A model generated the notes under the pieces. It was given only the letters and a program-made list of their open reading frames with translations. It was not told the DNA's origin and made no database searches. The translations under genes were made by a program, and so were the position numbers. A DNA stretch of 64,000 bases from Streptomyces celluloflavus. GTDB taxonomy: Bacteria; Actinomycetota; Actinomycetes; Streptomycetales; Streptomycetaceae. Location of the stretch: contig JOEL01000014.1 of the NCBI GenBank assembly GCA_000720995.1, forward strand, positions 1 to 64,000. Reading direction: 5' to 3'. Positions 56,626-64,000 of the stretch are shown piece by piece. The number at the start of each line of letters is the position of its first letter. Within the stretch, counting starts at the first letter, position 1.

Positions 56626-58452
56626 GTGACTCGTGTGGAATCTACGGCCCCTGGAACATCGGCCCGCCTGGCACTGGCGGCGAGGCTGCGTTCGGTGCCC
56701 CGGCGGCTGGCCGCCCCGGCCAGGGCTCTCTTCGCCCCCGGCATGTGGCCTGCCCGGCGCATCGTGGGCGAATCGCTGCTGAGCGTGATGTTCGGGCTGC
56801 TGGGAGCAGGTGCCCAGGCCCTGGTCCACGGCGGCGCGGTACCGACCGTCGCCGTCGGGCTGGCGGCCGGAGTGCTGTCGCTGCTGCGCCGGGTGCTGCC
56901 CGCGACCGTGCTGCTGGTGACCGCCGTCTGTTCCGTTCCGTTCGACGGTATCGCTCCGCTGGTCTTCGTCGCCGCCTGGTCGGCGGGGCGGCGGATCGAC
57001 GGGGTCGGCAAAGCGGCCGGCGTCTTCGGCCTGGTGTATGTCCTCACCTTCGGCCTGGGAGTCGTGCAGGACCTGCCGCACTTCTCACTGTCGTACCTGG
57101 TCTTCGGCGCCCTGGGACTGCTGGTCGTGATCATCGTGCCCGGCCTCGCCGGCCGCTATTGGTCGCAGCGCCGTACGCTGACCGACACGCTCCGGGAGTA
57201 CAACGCCCAGCTGCTGCGCGAGCGCGCGATGATCGCCGGGCAGGCCCGGATGCGGGAGCGTCAGCGCATCGCGCAGGACATGCACGACAGCCTCGGCCAT
57301 CAGCTGGCGCTCATCTCGGTGCACACGGGCGCGCTGGAGGTGGACCGCGAGCTGACCGGGCGGCAGCGGGAGGCGGTGGGGGTGCTGCGCGAGGCGTCGG
57401 TGGCCGCGATGCACGAGCTGCGCGAGGTGGTGGGGGTGCTGCGGGACGGCACACCGGCCCCGGGCCAAGAGGGCACCACCGCGGGTCTTGCGGCTGCCGG
57501 GGTGGAAGACGCCACGGTGCCGTCGCGCGGGGTGGCCGGTATCGAGGGCCTGGTGGAAGCGTCCCGGAGCGCGGGTACGGCCGTGGAGCTGCGGCGCTCC
57601 GGCGAACCGCGCCCGCTCGCCCCGACCGCCGATCACGCGGCGTACCGCATCGCCCAGGAGGGCCTGACCAACGCCCACAAGCACGCCCCGGGCGCCCCGA
57701 TCGCCATCGAGCTGCGGTTCGAGCCGGACTCGCTGATCGTGGAGGTCGCCAACGGCCCCGCGACCGGGGCGGCGGACAACGGCCGGAGTGTGGTGAGCGG
57801 CGGTCAGGGTCTGACCGGGCTCGGTGAGCGGACCCGGCTCGTCGGGGGCATGGTGCACGCGAGCCCGACGGCGAACGGCGGCTTCCGGCTGGCGGGCGTG
57901 CTGCCGTACACCTCGCCGGAGGGCGGTGCCCCGAGCCCCGTGCCCGGTGACGCGGCGGCGACGTTCGTTGATCCCACGGGCGACTTTCGGCAGCAGATCC
58001 CGGCGGGCTCCCTGGGCGAGGGTGATCCCGTCATCGACCGGATCGGTCTGCCGAAGGAGCTGGCCAGGGCAGTGAGCAGGAACAAGAGAAGCAGCGGGAT
58101 AGCCGTTGGCTGCGGGGTGGTGGCACTGATCGCCCTGCTGCTGGTGATCGCCGCGGTCGTCGGGGGGATCTTCCTCATGCGTGAGGCGGACAAGGCCATG
58201 ATCAAGCCGAAGCAGTACGACGCGGTGCAGGTGGGCCAGTCCGAGGCGGAGGTCCGCAAGCAGTTGCCCCAGGGGGAATCCATCCTGACCGAGGGCCTGG
58301 ACAAGGGCGCGCCGCCCGTGCCCGAGGGGGCGAAGTGCCTCAGCCTGAATTCCACGGAGGTCGGCGACAATTGGCGCAAGGAGCCGGTCTTCCGGTTCTG
58401 CTTCAAGGACGGCAAGTTGATCGAGAAGAAGTCCTTCGAGGTCACGACCTGA
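56626..58452 (+). CDS. NarL-type histidine kinase with C-terminal extracytoplasmic domain
   Basis: A 608-residue kinase. Membrane helices occupy residues 45-180. HisKA_3 has His220 (IAQDMHDSLGHQLALISVH), followed by HATPase_c (LTNAHKHAPGAPIAIEL, GQGLTGLGERTRLVGG) ending near 430. Unusually, after a linker there is another transmembrane helix (about 488-515) and a domain of about 95 residues (YDAVQVGQSEAEVRKQLPQG, AKCLSLNSTEVGDNW, FRFCFKDGKLIEKKSF) with a BamE/SmpA-like pattern and two Cys. That puts a second sensor outside the cell. GTG 56626. Paired with the response regulator 88 bp downstream. Confidence 0.88.
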   Translation: MTRVESTAPGTSARLALAARLRSVPRRLAAPARALFAPGMWPARRIVGESLLSVMFGLLGAGAQALVHGGAVPTVAVGLAAGVLSLLRRVLPATVLLVTAVCSVPFDGIAPLVFVAAWSAGRRIDGVGKAAGVFGLVYVLTFGLGVVQDLPHFSLSYLVFGALGLLVVIIVPGLAGRYWSQRRTLTDTLREYNAQLLRERAMIAGQARMRERQRIAQDMHDSLGHQLALISVHTGALEVDRELTGRQREAVGVLREASVAAMHELREVVGVLRDGTPAPGQEGTTAGLAAAGVEDATVPSRGVAGIEGLVEASRSAGTAVELRRSGEPRPLAPTADHAAYRIAQEGLTNAHKHAPGAPIAIELRFEPDSLIVEVANGPATGAADNGRSVVSGGQGLTGLGERTRLVGGMVHASPTANGGFRLAGVLPYTSPEGGAPSPVPGDAAATFVDPTGDFRQQIPAGSLGEGDPVIDRIGLPKELARAVSRNKRSSGIAVGCGVVALIALLLVIAAVVGGIFLMREADKAMIKPKQYDAVQVGQSEAEVRKQLPQGESILTEGLDKGAPPVPEGAKCLSLNSTEVGDNWRKEPVFRFCFKDGKLIEKKSFEVTT

Positions 58453-58540
58453 GGACCGGCGCTGTGCAGACCCGGTCGCTCGGTCGGGGATGATGGTCGG
58501 TGGCCGCAGGTATGACCGCTCAAGACCGCGCAGGAGAGTC

Positions 58541-59194
58541 GTGATCAGGGTTCTCGTCACAGATGACGAGCCGCTCATTCGGGCGGGCATCAGAATGATT
58601 CTCTCCTCCGCCGACGACATCGACGTCGTCGCGGAGGCAGCCAACGGCCGTGAGGCGGTCGAGCTGGCCCGGTCCCGGCACGTAGATGTCGTGCTGCTCG
58701 ACATCCAGATGCCTGTCATGGACGGACTGACGGCCCTGACCGAGCTGCATCGGACCGTCCCTGACACGCGGGTGCTGATCCTGACGACGTTCGGGGAGCA
58801 GCAGAACGTGCTGCGCGCCCTGACCGGGGGCAGTGCGGGCTTTCTGCTCAAGGACTCGGCGCCCGCGGAGCTCATGCGCGCGGTACGGGCTGCCGCGGCC
58901 GGCGACGCGTACTTGTCGCCGGGCGCCACCCGCCATGTCGTGGACTCGTTGGCGTCCGGCCGGAGCGCGCACCGTGCCGAGCAGGCCCGCCGGCGGCTGG
59001 AGACGCTGACGGACCGCGAGCTGGAGGTCCTGGCGCTGCTGGGTGAGGGCCTGTCCAACGCGGACGCCGGTCAGCGGATCCATATGAGCGAGGCCACGGT
59101 CAAGACGTATGTGAGCCGGATCCTGGCCAAGCTGGAGTGCGAGAACCGGGTACAGGCCGCACTGCTGGCACGGGACGCCGGCCTGGGGACCTGA
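58541..59194 (+). CDS. NarL/LuxR-type response regulator
   Basis: A 217-residue regulator. Receiver with Asp8/Asp9, phospho-acceptor Asp54 (VVLLDIQMPVMDG), Thr in ILTTFGEQ and Lys in GFLLKDSAPAE; LuxR helix-turn-helix LTDRELEVLALLGEGLSNAD. GTG 58541 with AGGAG four bases upstream is preferred to a start at 58490. Partner of the preceding kinase. Confidence 0.92.
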   Translation: MIRVLVTDDEPLIRAGIRMILSSADDIDVVAEAANGREAVELARSRHVDVVLLDIQMPVMDGLTALTELHRTVPDTRVLILTTFGEQQNVLRALTGGSAGFLLKDSAPAELMRAVRAAAAGDAYLSPGATRHVVDSLASGRSAHRAEQARRRLETLTDRELEVLALLGEGLSNADAGQRIHMSEATVKTYVSRILAKLECENRVQAALLARDAGLGT

Positions 59195-59406
59195 CCACTG
59201 ACCGCACCACTCGATGACGTGGCCGCGGAGCGCGCCGCGGGCGGCTCCCGGTCTGTGACCTTCATGCCTGCTGCTTTTGATTACGGCGCGGTCCGCCCCG
59301 GGGTGACGGCCGTTCAGCCGCCGGGCAGAAGCCGGTACTGCCCGGAGGCACCGCGCGTCCACCTTGCCGCGCGTCCACCGTGCCCCGGCCGCCAAAGGTT
59401 CACGTG
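59195..59406. other. Upstream region of the secreted peptidase
   Basis: About 210 bases between the response regulator stop and the repeat in the peptidase leader. No gene was recognised; the peptidase promoter is expected here. Confidence 0.4.
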
Positions 59407-59435
59407 AACACCAGACAACACCAGACAACACCAGA
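59407..59435. repeat. Tandem 10-bp repeat in the leader of the peptidase gene
   Basis: AACACCAGAC occurs three times head to tail (the last copy 9 of 10), ending seven bases before the ATG at 59443, and takes the place of a normal ribosome site. It could alter translation initiation or bind a regulator. Confidence 0.7.
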
Positions 59436-59442
59436 GACAGGC

Positions 59443-61005
59443 ATGTCCAGATTTATCGCTCTTCGCACCGCCTCACTGCTCTCCGCCTCCCTGCTGCTCG
59501 CCGTCGGTACCACCGCCTGTAGCGGCGACAAGGACGGCACCGGCCTCCGAACGTCCCCCGCGTTGACGGCCACCGCGCTGCCCACCGCGCTCACCTCCCA
59601 GAAGCCCGACTGGCAGCCCTGCCCGGCGCCGTCCATCGCCCAGGGCGGCGACGGCAAGGCGCCCGGCAAGCTGCCGGACGGTACGGCATGGGAGTGCGCG
59701 ACCATGAAGGCGCCCCTGGACTACGCCAGGCCCGACGGCGACACCATCGATCTGGCGATGATCCGCGCCAAGGCCGTGGGCGGCGGCAAGCGGATCGGCT
59801 CGCTGGTCTTCAACTTCGGCGGGCCGGGCGCATCGGGCGTGGCCACGCTACCGGACTACGACGCCGCCCAGTCCCTGCGCTCGCGCTACGACCTGGTCAG
59901 CTTCGACCCGCGGGGCGTCGGTAACAGCGCGGGCGTGACGTGCCTGAGCGACAAGGAGACCGACGAGCGGCGCGCCAGGACACACGACCTGACCGAGACG
60001 GCCGAGGAGAACAAGAGGACCGCGGCGGCCTGCGCGAAGAAGTCCGGGAAGGTGCTGCCGCACGTCGGTACCGAGAGCGCCGCCCGCGACCTGGACCTGA
60101 TGCGCCAGGTCCTGGGCGATGCCAAGCTCCATTACTTCGGCATCTCCTACGGAACCGAACTGGGCGGCGTCTACGCCCACCTGTTCCCCAAGAAGGTGGG
60201 ACGCACCGTCCTGGACGCCGTCGTCGACCCGGCCAAGGACTTGGTACAAGAGTCACTGGGCCAGGCGAAGGGCTTCCAGCTGGCACTGGACAACTATCTG
60301 GCGGACTGCGCGAAGACGCCCGGCACCTGCCCGTACCGGAGCCCCGAGGACGGGCACCGGCGGATCGCCGAGCTGCTGGTGAAGACCGGCGAGCAGCCGC
60401 TGCCGACCACGAGCGGGCGCAAGCTCACCCAGGAGGAGGCCGTCAACGGCATCGCCCAGATGCTGTACTCCGATGAGTTGTGGCCGAGCCTGTCGATATC
60501 GCTCTCCGACGCGGAGCAGGGCAGCGGCGACAACCTCCTGACGATGGCCGACGTCCTCAGCGGCCGTGACGACCGGGGGCACTACAGCACCATGCAGGCG
60601 GCCAACACCGCGATCAACTGTGCCGACACCAAGCGGCGCCCCACTCCCCAGGATGTGGCGGCCAGACTGCCGGAGTTCCGCAAGGCGTCACCGGTCTTCG
60701 GTGAGCCGGCCGCCAAGGGCCTGCTGAGCTGTACCGGCTGGCCGGTCACCGGCAAGAGCGACACCCCGCAGGTGTCGGCACCGGGCGCCGACCCCATCGT
60801 CGTCATCGGAAACGCGGGCGACCCGGCGACCCCCGTCGAGGGCGCGCGGAAGATGGCCGAGGAGCTCGGAAAGGGCGTGGGCGTGCTGCTCACCGTCAAG
60901 GGCGAGGGCCATGGCACGTACGGCGTCAACCCGTGCGCCACCAAGGCCGTGAACGAGCACCTGCTGCACGGCAAGGTCCCGTCGGACGGAACCGTCTGCT
61001 CATGA
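59443..61005 (+). CDS. Secreted tripeptidyl-aminopeptidase-like alpha/beta hydrolase (S33)
   Basis: A 520-residue lipoprotein hydrolase of the Streptomyces SlpD/SlpE/TAP type. Signal peptide with lipobox TTAC (Cys26). Alpha/beta fold: oxyanion region LVFNFGGPGASGV, nucleophile Ser235 in FGISYGTELGG, Asp460 in IGNAGDPATPVEGA, His490 in GEGHGTYGVNPC. It removes N-terminal peptides from proteins or peptides outside the cell. The ATG at 59443 gives a standard leader; a start at 59380 would add 21 residues. Confidence 0.9.
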   Translation: MSRFIALRTASLLSASLLLAVGTTACSGDKDGTGLRTSPALTATALPTALTSQKPDWQPCPAPSIAQGGDGKAPGKLPDGTAWECATMKAPLDYARPDGDTIDLAMIRAKAVGGGKRIGSLVFNFGGPGASGVATLPDYDAAQSLRSRYDLVSFDPRGVGNSAGVTCLSDKETDERRARTHDLTETAEENKRTAAACAKKSGKVLPHVGTESAARDLDLMRQVLGDAKLHYFGISYGTELGGVYAHLFPKKVGRTVLDAVVDPAKDLVQESLGQAKGFQLALDNYLADCAKTPGTCPYRSPEDGHRRIAELLVKTGEQPLPTTSGRKLTQEEAVNGIAQMLYSDELWPSLSISLSDAEQGSGDNLLTMADVLSGRDDRGHYSTMQAANTAINCADTKRRPTPQDVAARLPEFRKASPVFGEPAAKGLLSCTGWPVTGKSDTPQVSAPGADPIVVIGNAGDPATPVEGARKMAEELGKGVGVLLTVKGEGHGTYGVNPCATKAVNEHLLHGKVPSDGTVCS

Positions 61006-61231
61006 CCACGGGGTAGCGCGACGGGCCCGCGCACACCGATCCGGTGACGCCGTTGCCGCCGCCCACGGGTTTCTTAACCCCGGGAGCCGATCCCCGCCGG
61101 ACCCGGACCCGAACTCGGCCCCGACCCTGCCTGTTCACCCCCCGCCGAGCCCGCAAGGCGCTCGATGCCCGCCGGTCGGCGGAGGGTGGGCGCGGTCGGC
61201 CGGCTGCGCCGTCCGGGTCGGCCGTCCCGGC

Positions 61232-62767
61232 CTACGCGGACGGGGCGAGCCAGTCGTCGAGCGGGACTCGGCAGGAGTTGAGAATGCCGGCGATCAGTGC
61301 GTAGGTGCCGATGAGGGCGAGCAGTTCCAGCAGTTGCGGTGTGGAGTGGTGGGTGGCCAGTTCCTGCCAGGTGGCGGAGGAGAGTGCGTGCCCCTCGCAC
61401 AGTTCGTCGACGGCCCGCAGCAGCGCCCGGTCGGCTCCGTCGAAGCCGGGGCTGTCCGGCCCGTCAGGGATGCGGGCGATCTCGGACTCGGTGAGGCCGG
61501 CGGCGGCGCCCAGGCGGACGTGGTGCTGCCACTCGTAGGGCGAGCCGGTGCGGTGGGCGGTCCGGAGGATCACCAGTTCCCGCTGGCGGGGCGGGATGAG
61601 TCCCTGGCCGAGCTGGGTGAGCAGGGGTACCAGGGCGACCAGCAGGTCGGGGTGGTTGCCGATGGTCGCCAGGACGTTGAGCACCGGGCGGCCCGCCAGC
61701 GGCCCGGCGCCGTCCGCGAGGAGCTGCGCTGCGGGGCCTGCCAGGCGTGGGGCCAGGTTGGCGATCTCGGACGCGGGCCGTGGCGCGATGCGCGGGGTGT
61801 CGGCGGGGCGCGGCACGACGCGCAGGGCCGGAGCGGCGGGGCTCGGCGCGGCGTACTGGTCGAGGAGGCCCATCAGCTCCTCCTCCCCCGGCGTACCGTC
61901 GCCGTTGAGTTCGCGGTAGATGGCGCCGATGTTGAGCACCAGGCGTTCGGGGTCGTCCCAGTCGGCGATGGTGTCCAGGTCCATTTCCCGGGCGGCCTGT
62001 ATCACGGATACGCCCGCCCCGTGGGCACGGACAGCGTGGTCGCGGACGCGTTCGAGGTAGTCGCGGAAGGTGCGGACCTCGCGCTTGCCGACGACCGGGC
62101 CGTGTCCGGGCACGATCGTTTCGACGTCCAGGCAGAGGATCAGATCGCAGGCGGTGATCCAGTTCTCCACCGGGCCGCTGTGGATCACCGGGTGGCCGCC
62201 GACGAACAGGATGTCCCCGGTGAACAGCGTGGCGGCGTCCGGGACATGGACCAGCACGTCCCCGGCGGTGTGGGCCGGGCCGACCTCGATCAGCCGGACC
62301 GTACGCCGGCCCACCGCCACCTCCAGCTCGCCGCTGAAGGTCCGGGTCGGCAGCGTCGGGGTGATGCCGGTGAAGTCGAAGGTCTTGCGCATGTCCTCGG
62401 CGACCCGCGGGAGCCGGACCGCGCCGGGCGCGGCGAACAGTTCGTGGAGCCGGTCGCGGCGCATGGCGGCCGCGGCGGCCTCGGAGGCGAGGATCGTGGC
62501 GTCCGGGAGCAGTTGGTTGCCCCACCAGTGATCGCCGTCGCTGTGGCTGTTGACCAGCGTGCCGATCGTGAGCCGGGGCAGTGCCCGCGCCATCGCGTCC
62601 AGCATGTCGCGGGTCTGCGGGACGGAGAACAGGGTGTCGACGAGCAGCCCTTCGTCGCCGGAGACGATCAGCCCGGCGTTGCTGAACCCCCAGGAACCGT
62701 TGGGCTGCAGGTAGGCGTAGGTGTCTGCGGCGATCTCGTGCAGACCCGGGGTGAAGGGGACGGCCAT
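61232..62767 (-). CDS. Fusion: metallo-beta-lactamase fold and carboxymuconolactone-decarboxylase fold
   Basis: A 511-residue two-domain enzyme. Residues 1-300 form an MBL hydrolase with metal ligands His75/Asp79/His80 (VNSHSDGDHWW), His166 (GPAHTAGD), Asp185 (LFTGDILFVGG) and VPGHGPVVGKRE. Residues about 350-505 form a CMD/AhpD-like domain (RQRELVILRTAHRTGSPYEW, HVRLGAAAGLTESEIARI, LLALIGTYALIAGILNSC), without the CxxC of AhpD. ATG 62767 follows GGAGG at seven bases. Divergent from a TetR gene with a perfect operator between them. It probably hydrolyses an ester or lactone and then processes the product; the substrate is unknown. Confidence 0.88.
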   Translation of the reverse strand: MAVPFTPGLHEIAADTYAYLQPNGSWGFSNAGLIVSGDEGLLVDTLFSVPQTRDMLDAMARALPRLTIGTLVNSHSDGDHWWGNQLLPDATILASEAAAAAMRRDRLHELFAAPGAVRLPRVAEDMRKTFDFTGITPTLPTRTFSGELEVAVGRRTVRLIEVGPAHTAGDVLVHVPDAATLFTGDILFVGGHPVIHSGPVENWITACDLILCLDVETIVPGHGPVVGKREVRTFRDYLERVRDHAVRAHGAGVSVIQAAREMDLDTIADWDDPERLVLNIGAIYRELNGDGTPGEEELMGLLDQYAAPSPAAPALRVVPRPADTPRIAPRPASEIANLAPRLAGPAAQLLADGAGPLAGRPVLNVLATIGNHPDLLVALVPLLTQLGQGLIPPRQRELVILRTAHRTGSPYEWQHHVRLGAAAGLTESEIARIPDGPDSPGFDGADRALLRAVDELCEGHALSSATWQELATHHSTPQLLELLALIGTYALIAGILNSCRVPLDDWLAPSA

Positions 62768-62799
62768 CGCTTGACCTCCTCGATAGATGCACTCGGATG

Positions 62800-62827
62800 T
62801 ACTTGAGTACCAATGTATACTCAAGTA
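62800..62827. promoter_or_regulatory. TetR operator between divergent genes
   Basis: TACTTGAGTA (62800-62809), 8-base spacer, TACTCAAGTA (62818-62827): a perfect 10-bp inverted repeat in the 87-bp divergent gap. A further half site (AAGTACACTCA) follows near 62840, close to the TetR start. Typical autoregulatory TetR operator. Confidence 0.85.
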
Positions 62828-62854
62828 TCGATTGGACCCAAGTACACTCACGGT

Positions 62855-63505
62855 GTGAGGTCGACGACACCGCAGGACGCGGGAGAACCGCAGGACCGCC
62901 GCGAACGGCGCCGCAACGCGACACGGGAGCGGCTGCTGACCGCGGCCCTCGAACTGTTCGCCGCCCAGGGGTACGCGGCCACCACCTATGAGCACATCGC
63001 CGAGCGCGCCGATGTGGGCCGCCAGACCGCGTTCAACCACTTCCGCCGCAAGGAGGACTTCGTGACCGCCTGGGTCCAGGGGCGGCACGAGCGGCTGGAC
63101 CGGCAGGCGGCGGCGGACGCGTCCGCCACGGGGAAGTCCGCCGTCGAGGCACTGGCGGACGAACTGCGCGCACTCGCGGAACTCAACGAGCGGGATTACG
63201 CGCTGGCCAAGGAGCTGCACGACGGTGGAGTACTGCACGCCGCCTTCGGCCTCGGGGCCGCCACACCCCATGCGATCCTCGCCGTTGTCACCCGCGGTCA
63301 GCAGCGCGGCGAGATCCGCGGCGACCTCGATCCCGGGACGCTCGCCGATATGGTCTTCGACGGTTATGTGACCGCCCTGAGCCGCTGGCTGAGCGGCGAC
63401 GGCGCGTACTCGCTCACCGAGGCCCTGCTGACCAGGCTCGCCGTGCTCGCGGAGGGTTTCACGGCCCGTGGCGCCGCCAATTCCCGCCGTTCCGGCGCGA
63501 GTTGA
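62855..63505 (+). CDS. TetR-family repressor of the MBL-CMD gene
   Basis: A 216-residue TetR regulator: helix-turn-helix at about 22-70 (ATRERLLTAALELFAAQGYA, YEHIAERADVGRQTAFNHF), helical ligand domain after it. GTG 62855 is preferred; an ATG at 62813 would lie inside the operator. It should bind the 62800-62827 dyad and control itself and the fusion enzyme, responding to that enzyme's substrate (inferred). Confidence 0.87.
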   Translation: MRSTTPQDAGEPQDRRERRRNATRERLLTAALELFAAQGYAATTYEHIAERADVGRQTAFNHFRRKEDFVTAWVQGRHERLDRQAAADASATGKSAVEALADELRALAELNERDYALAKELHDGGVLHAAFGLGAATPHAILAVVTRGQQRGEIRGDLDPGTLADMVFDGYVTALSRWLSGDGAYSLTEALLTRLAVLAEGFTARGAANSRRSGAS

Positions 63506-63631
63506 CGTGACGGCAGCAGGGCCGATGACCGATCCTCGCCTCCCCCGGCCGGCCGCAACAGGCAGCACACCACGGGGTATTGAGGACCTCGGACCCGGCG
63601 GACGCCGGACAGGGCACCGACGCCGGTCCGG

Positions 63632-64000
63632 TCAGTCCTGCGTGCGATTGGCGTGCAGCCGGAAGGCGGTCGGCGTCCGGCCCGTGCGTTCGCGGAAGAA
63701 CCTGGTGAAGGCCGTCGCGTGGGGGAATCCGAGCCGTTCCGCGATGCGGCTCGCGGGCAGGGCGGTATGCAGCAGCATCCGCTTGGCCTCCAGCAGTACG
63801 CGGTCGTCGATGAGCCGCTTGGCGCCGTGTCCGACCGCGGCCCGGGTGGCCCGGCTCAGGGTCCGGACGCTGTAGCCGAGGCACCTCGCATAGTCCGCCA
63901 CCCGGTGGCTGCGGGTGAAGCCGTTCTCCACCGCCTGGTGGAAGCAGTGGAACGCCTCACTTCCCGCCGCGCGGGCGCGGGGGTCGTCCGGTAGGTGGGT
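63632..64000 (-). CDS. AraC-family regulator, C-terminal part (cut by window edge)
   Basis: The minus-strand frame is open from the right edge to the stop at 63632, giving the last 122 residues. Both AraC helix-turn-helix units are present: RVADYARCLGYSVRTLSRAT and PASRIAERLGFPHATAFTRF, then FRERTGRTPTAFRLHAN. A GTG at 63931 exists, but upstream codons (GSEAFHCFHQAVENGF) continue the domain, so the true start lies outside the window and an N-terminal sensor domain is expected there. Confidence 0.87.
   Translation of the reverse strand, partial: THLPDDPRARAAGSEAFHCFHQAVENGFTRSHRVADYARCLGYSVRTLSRATRAAVGHGAKRLIDDRVLLEAKRMLLHTALPASRIAERLGFPHATAFTRFFRERTGRTPTAFRLHANRTQD

Overview
The window is high-GC actinobacterial DNA and almost certainly from a Streptomyces-type chromosome. 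Evidence: strong third-position GC in every gene, frequent GTG/TTG starts with AGGAGG-type ribosome sites, many ATGA (4-bp) overlaps, Tat and lipoprotein signals, an LAXTG sortase signal, and families such as StrR, TipA, HbpS/SenS/SenR and DUF2871. No rRNA, tRNA or CRISPR array was seen.

Left part (0.2-10.3 kb): a galactoside/mannan utilisation locus with GH35 beta-galactosidase, secreted GH5 glycanase, GH36 alpha-galactosidase and a ROK repressor. Its ABC sugar importer is wrecked: the binding-protein gene carries a one-base frameshift in its signal peptide and an internal deletion that joins it to the last 14 codons of a MalG-type permease. An AraC/PhyH gene pair follows.

10.3-24.3 kb: a NarL two-component system divergent from an ABC exporter and a DUF2871 membrane protein; a debris zone with transposase remnants and a decapitated FAD oxidoreductase; a three-gene Dyp-peroxidase module; a GNAT; a TetR/oxidoreductase pair.

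24.5-33.3 kb: a thioester-domain surface adhesin, the heme-sensing HbpS-SenS-SenR trio, a frameshifted ankyrin gene, an MFS exporter, a monooxygenase-fold protein and a small GNAT.

33.4-53.2 kb: what looks like a saccharide natural-product cluster without PKS or NRPS. It holds a GNAT, a 55-codon peptide gene locked between two ATGA overlaps, a HAD phosphatase, an NAD sugar epimerase, a class III aminotransferase, an alpha/alpha-barrel protein, a GT4 glycosyltransferase and a PLP sugar 3-dehydratase-like protein with His-His in place of the PLP lysine. It also holds a UDP-GlcNAc 2-epimerase, an F420-type oxidoreductase, a ThiO-like amine oxidase, an ABC-2 exporter, a GMC-type oxidoreductase and a StrR-family activator. 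A near-perfect StrR operator lies in front of the GMC gene. A plausible, inferred logic is that activated amino-deoxysugars are built, glycosylated, oxidised and exported under StrR control; the product is unknown.

53.2-64 kb: a lipoprotein, a RHPxY methyltransferase and a TipA-like regulator with dyad repeats between them, a histidine kinase with an extracytoplasmic tail plus its regulator, a secreted tripeptidyl-aminopeptidase-like hydrolase, a metallo-beta-lactamase/carboxymuconolactone-decarboxylase fusion divergent from its TetR, and an AraC gene cut by the right edge.
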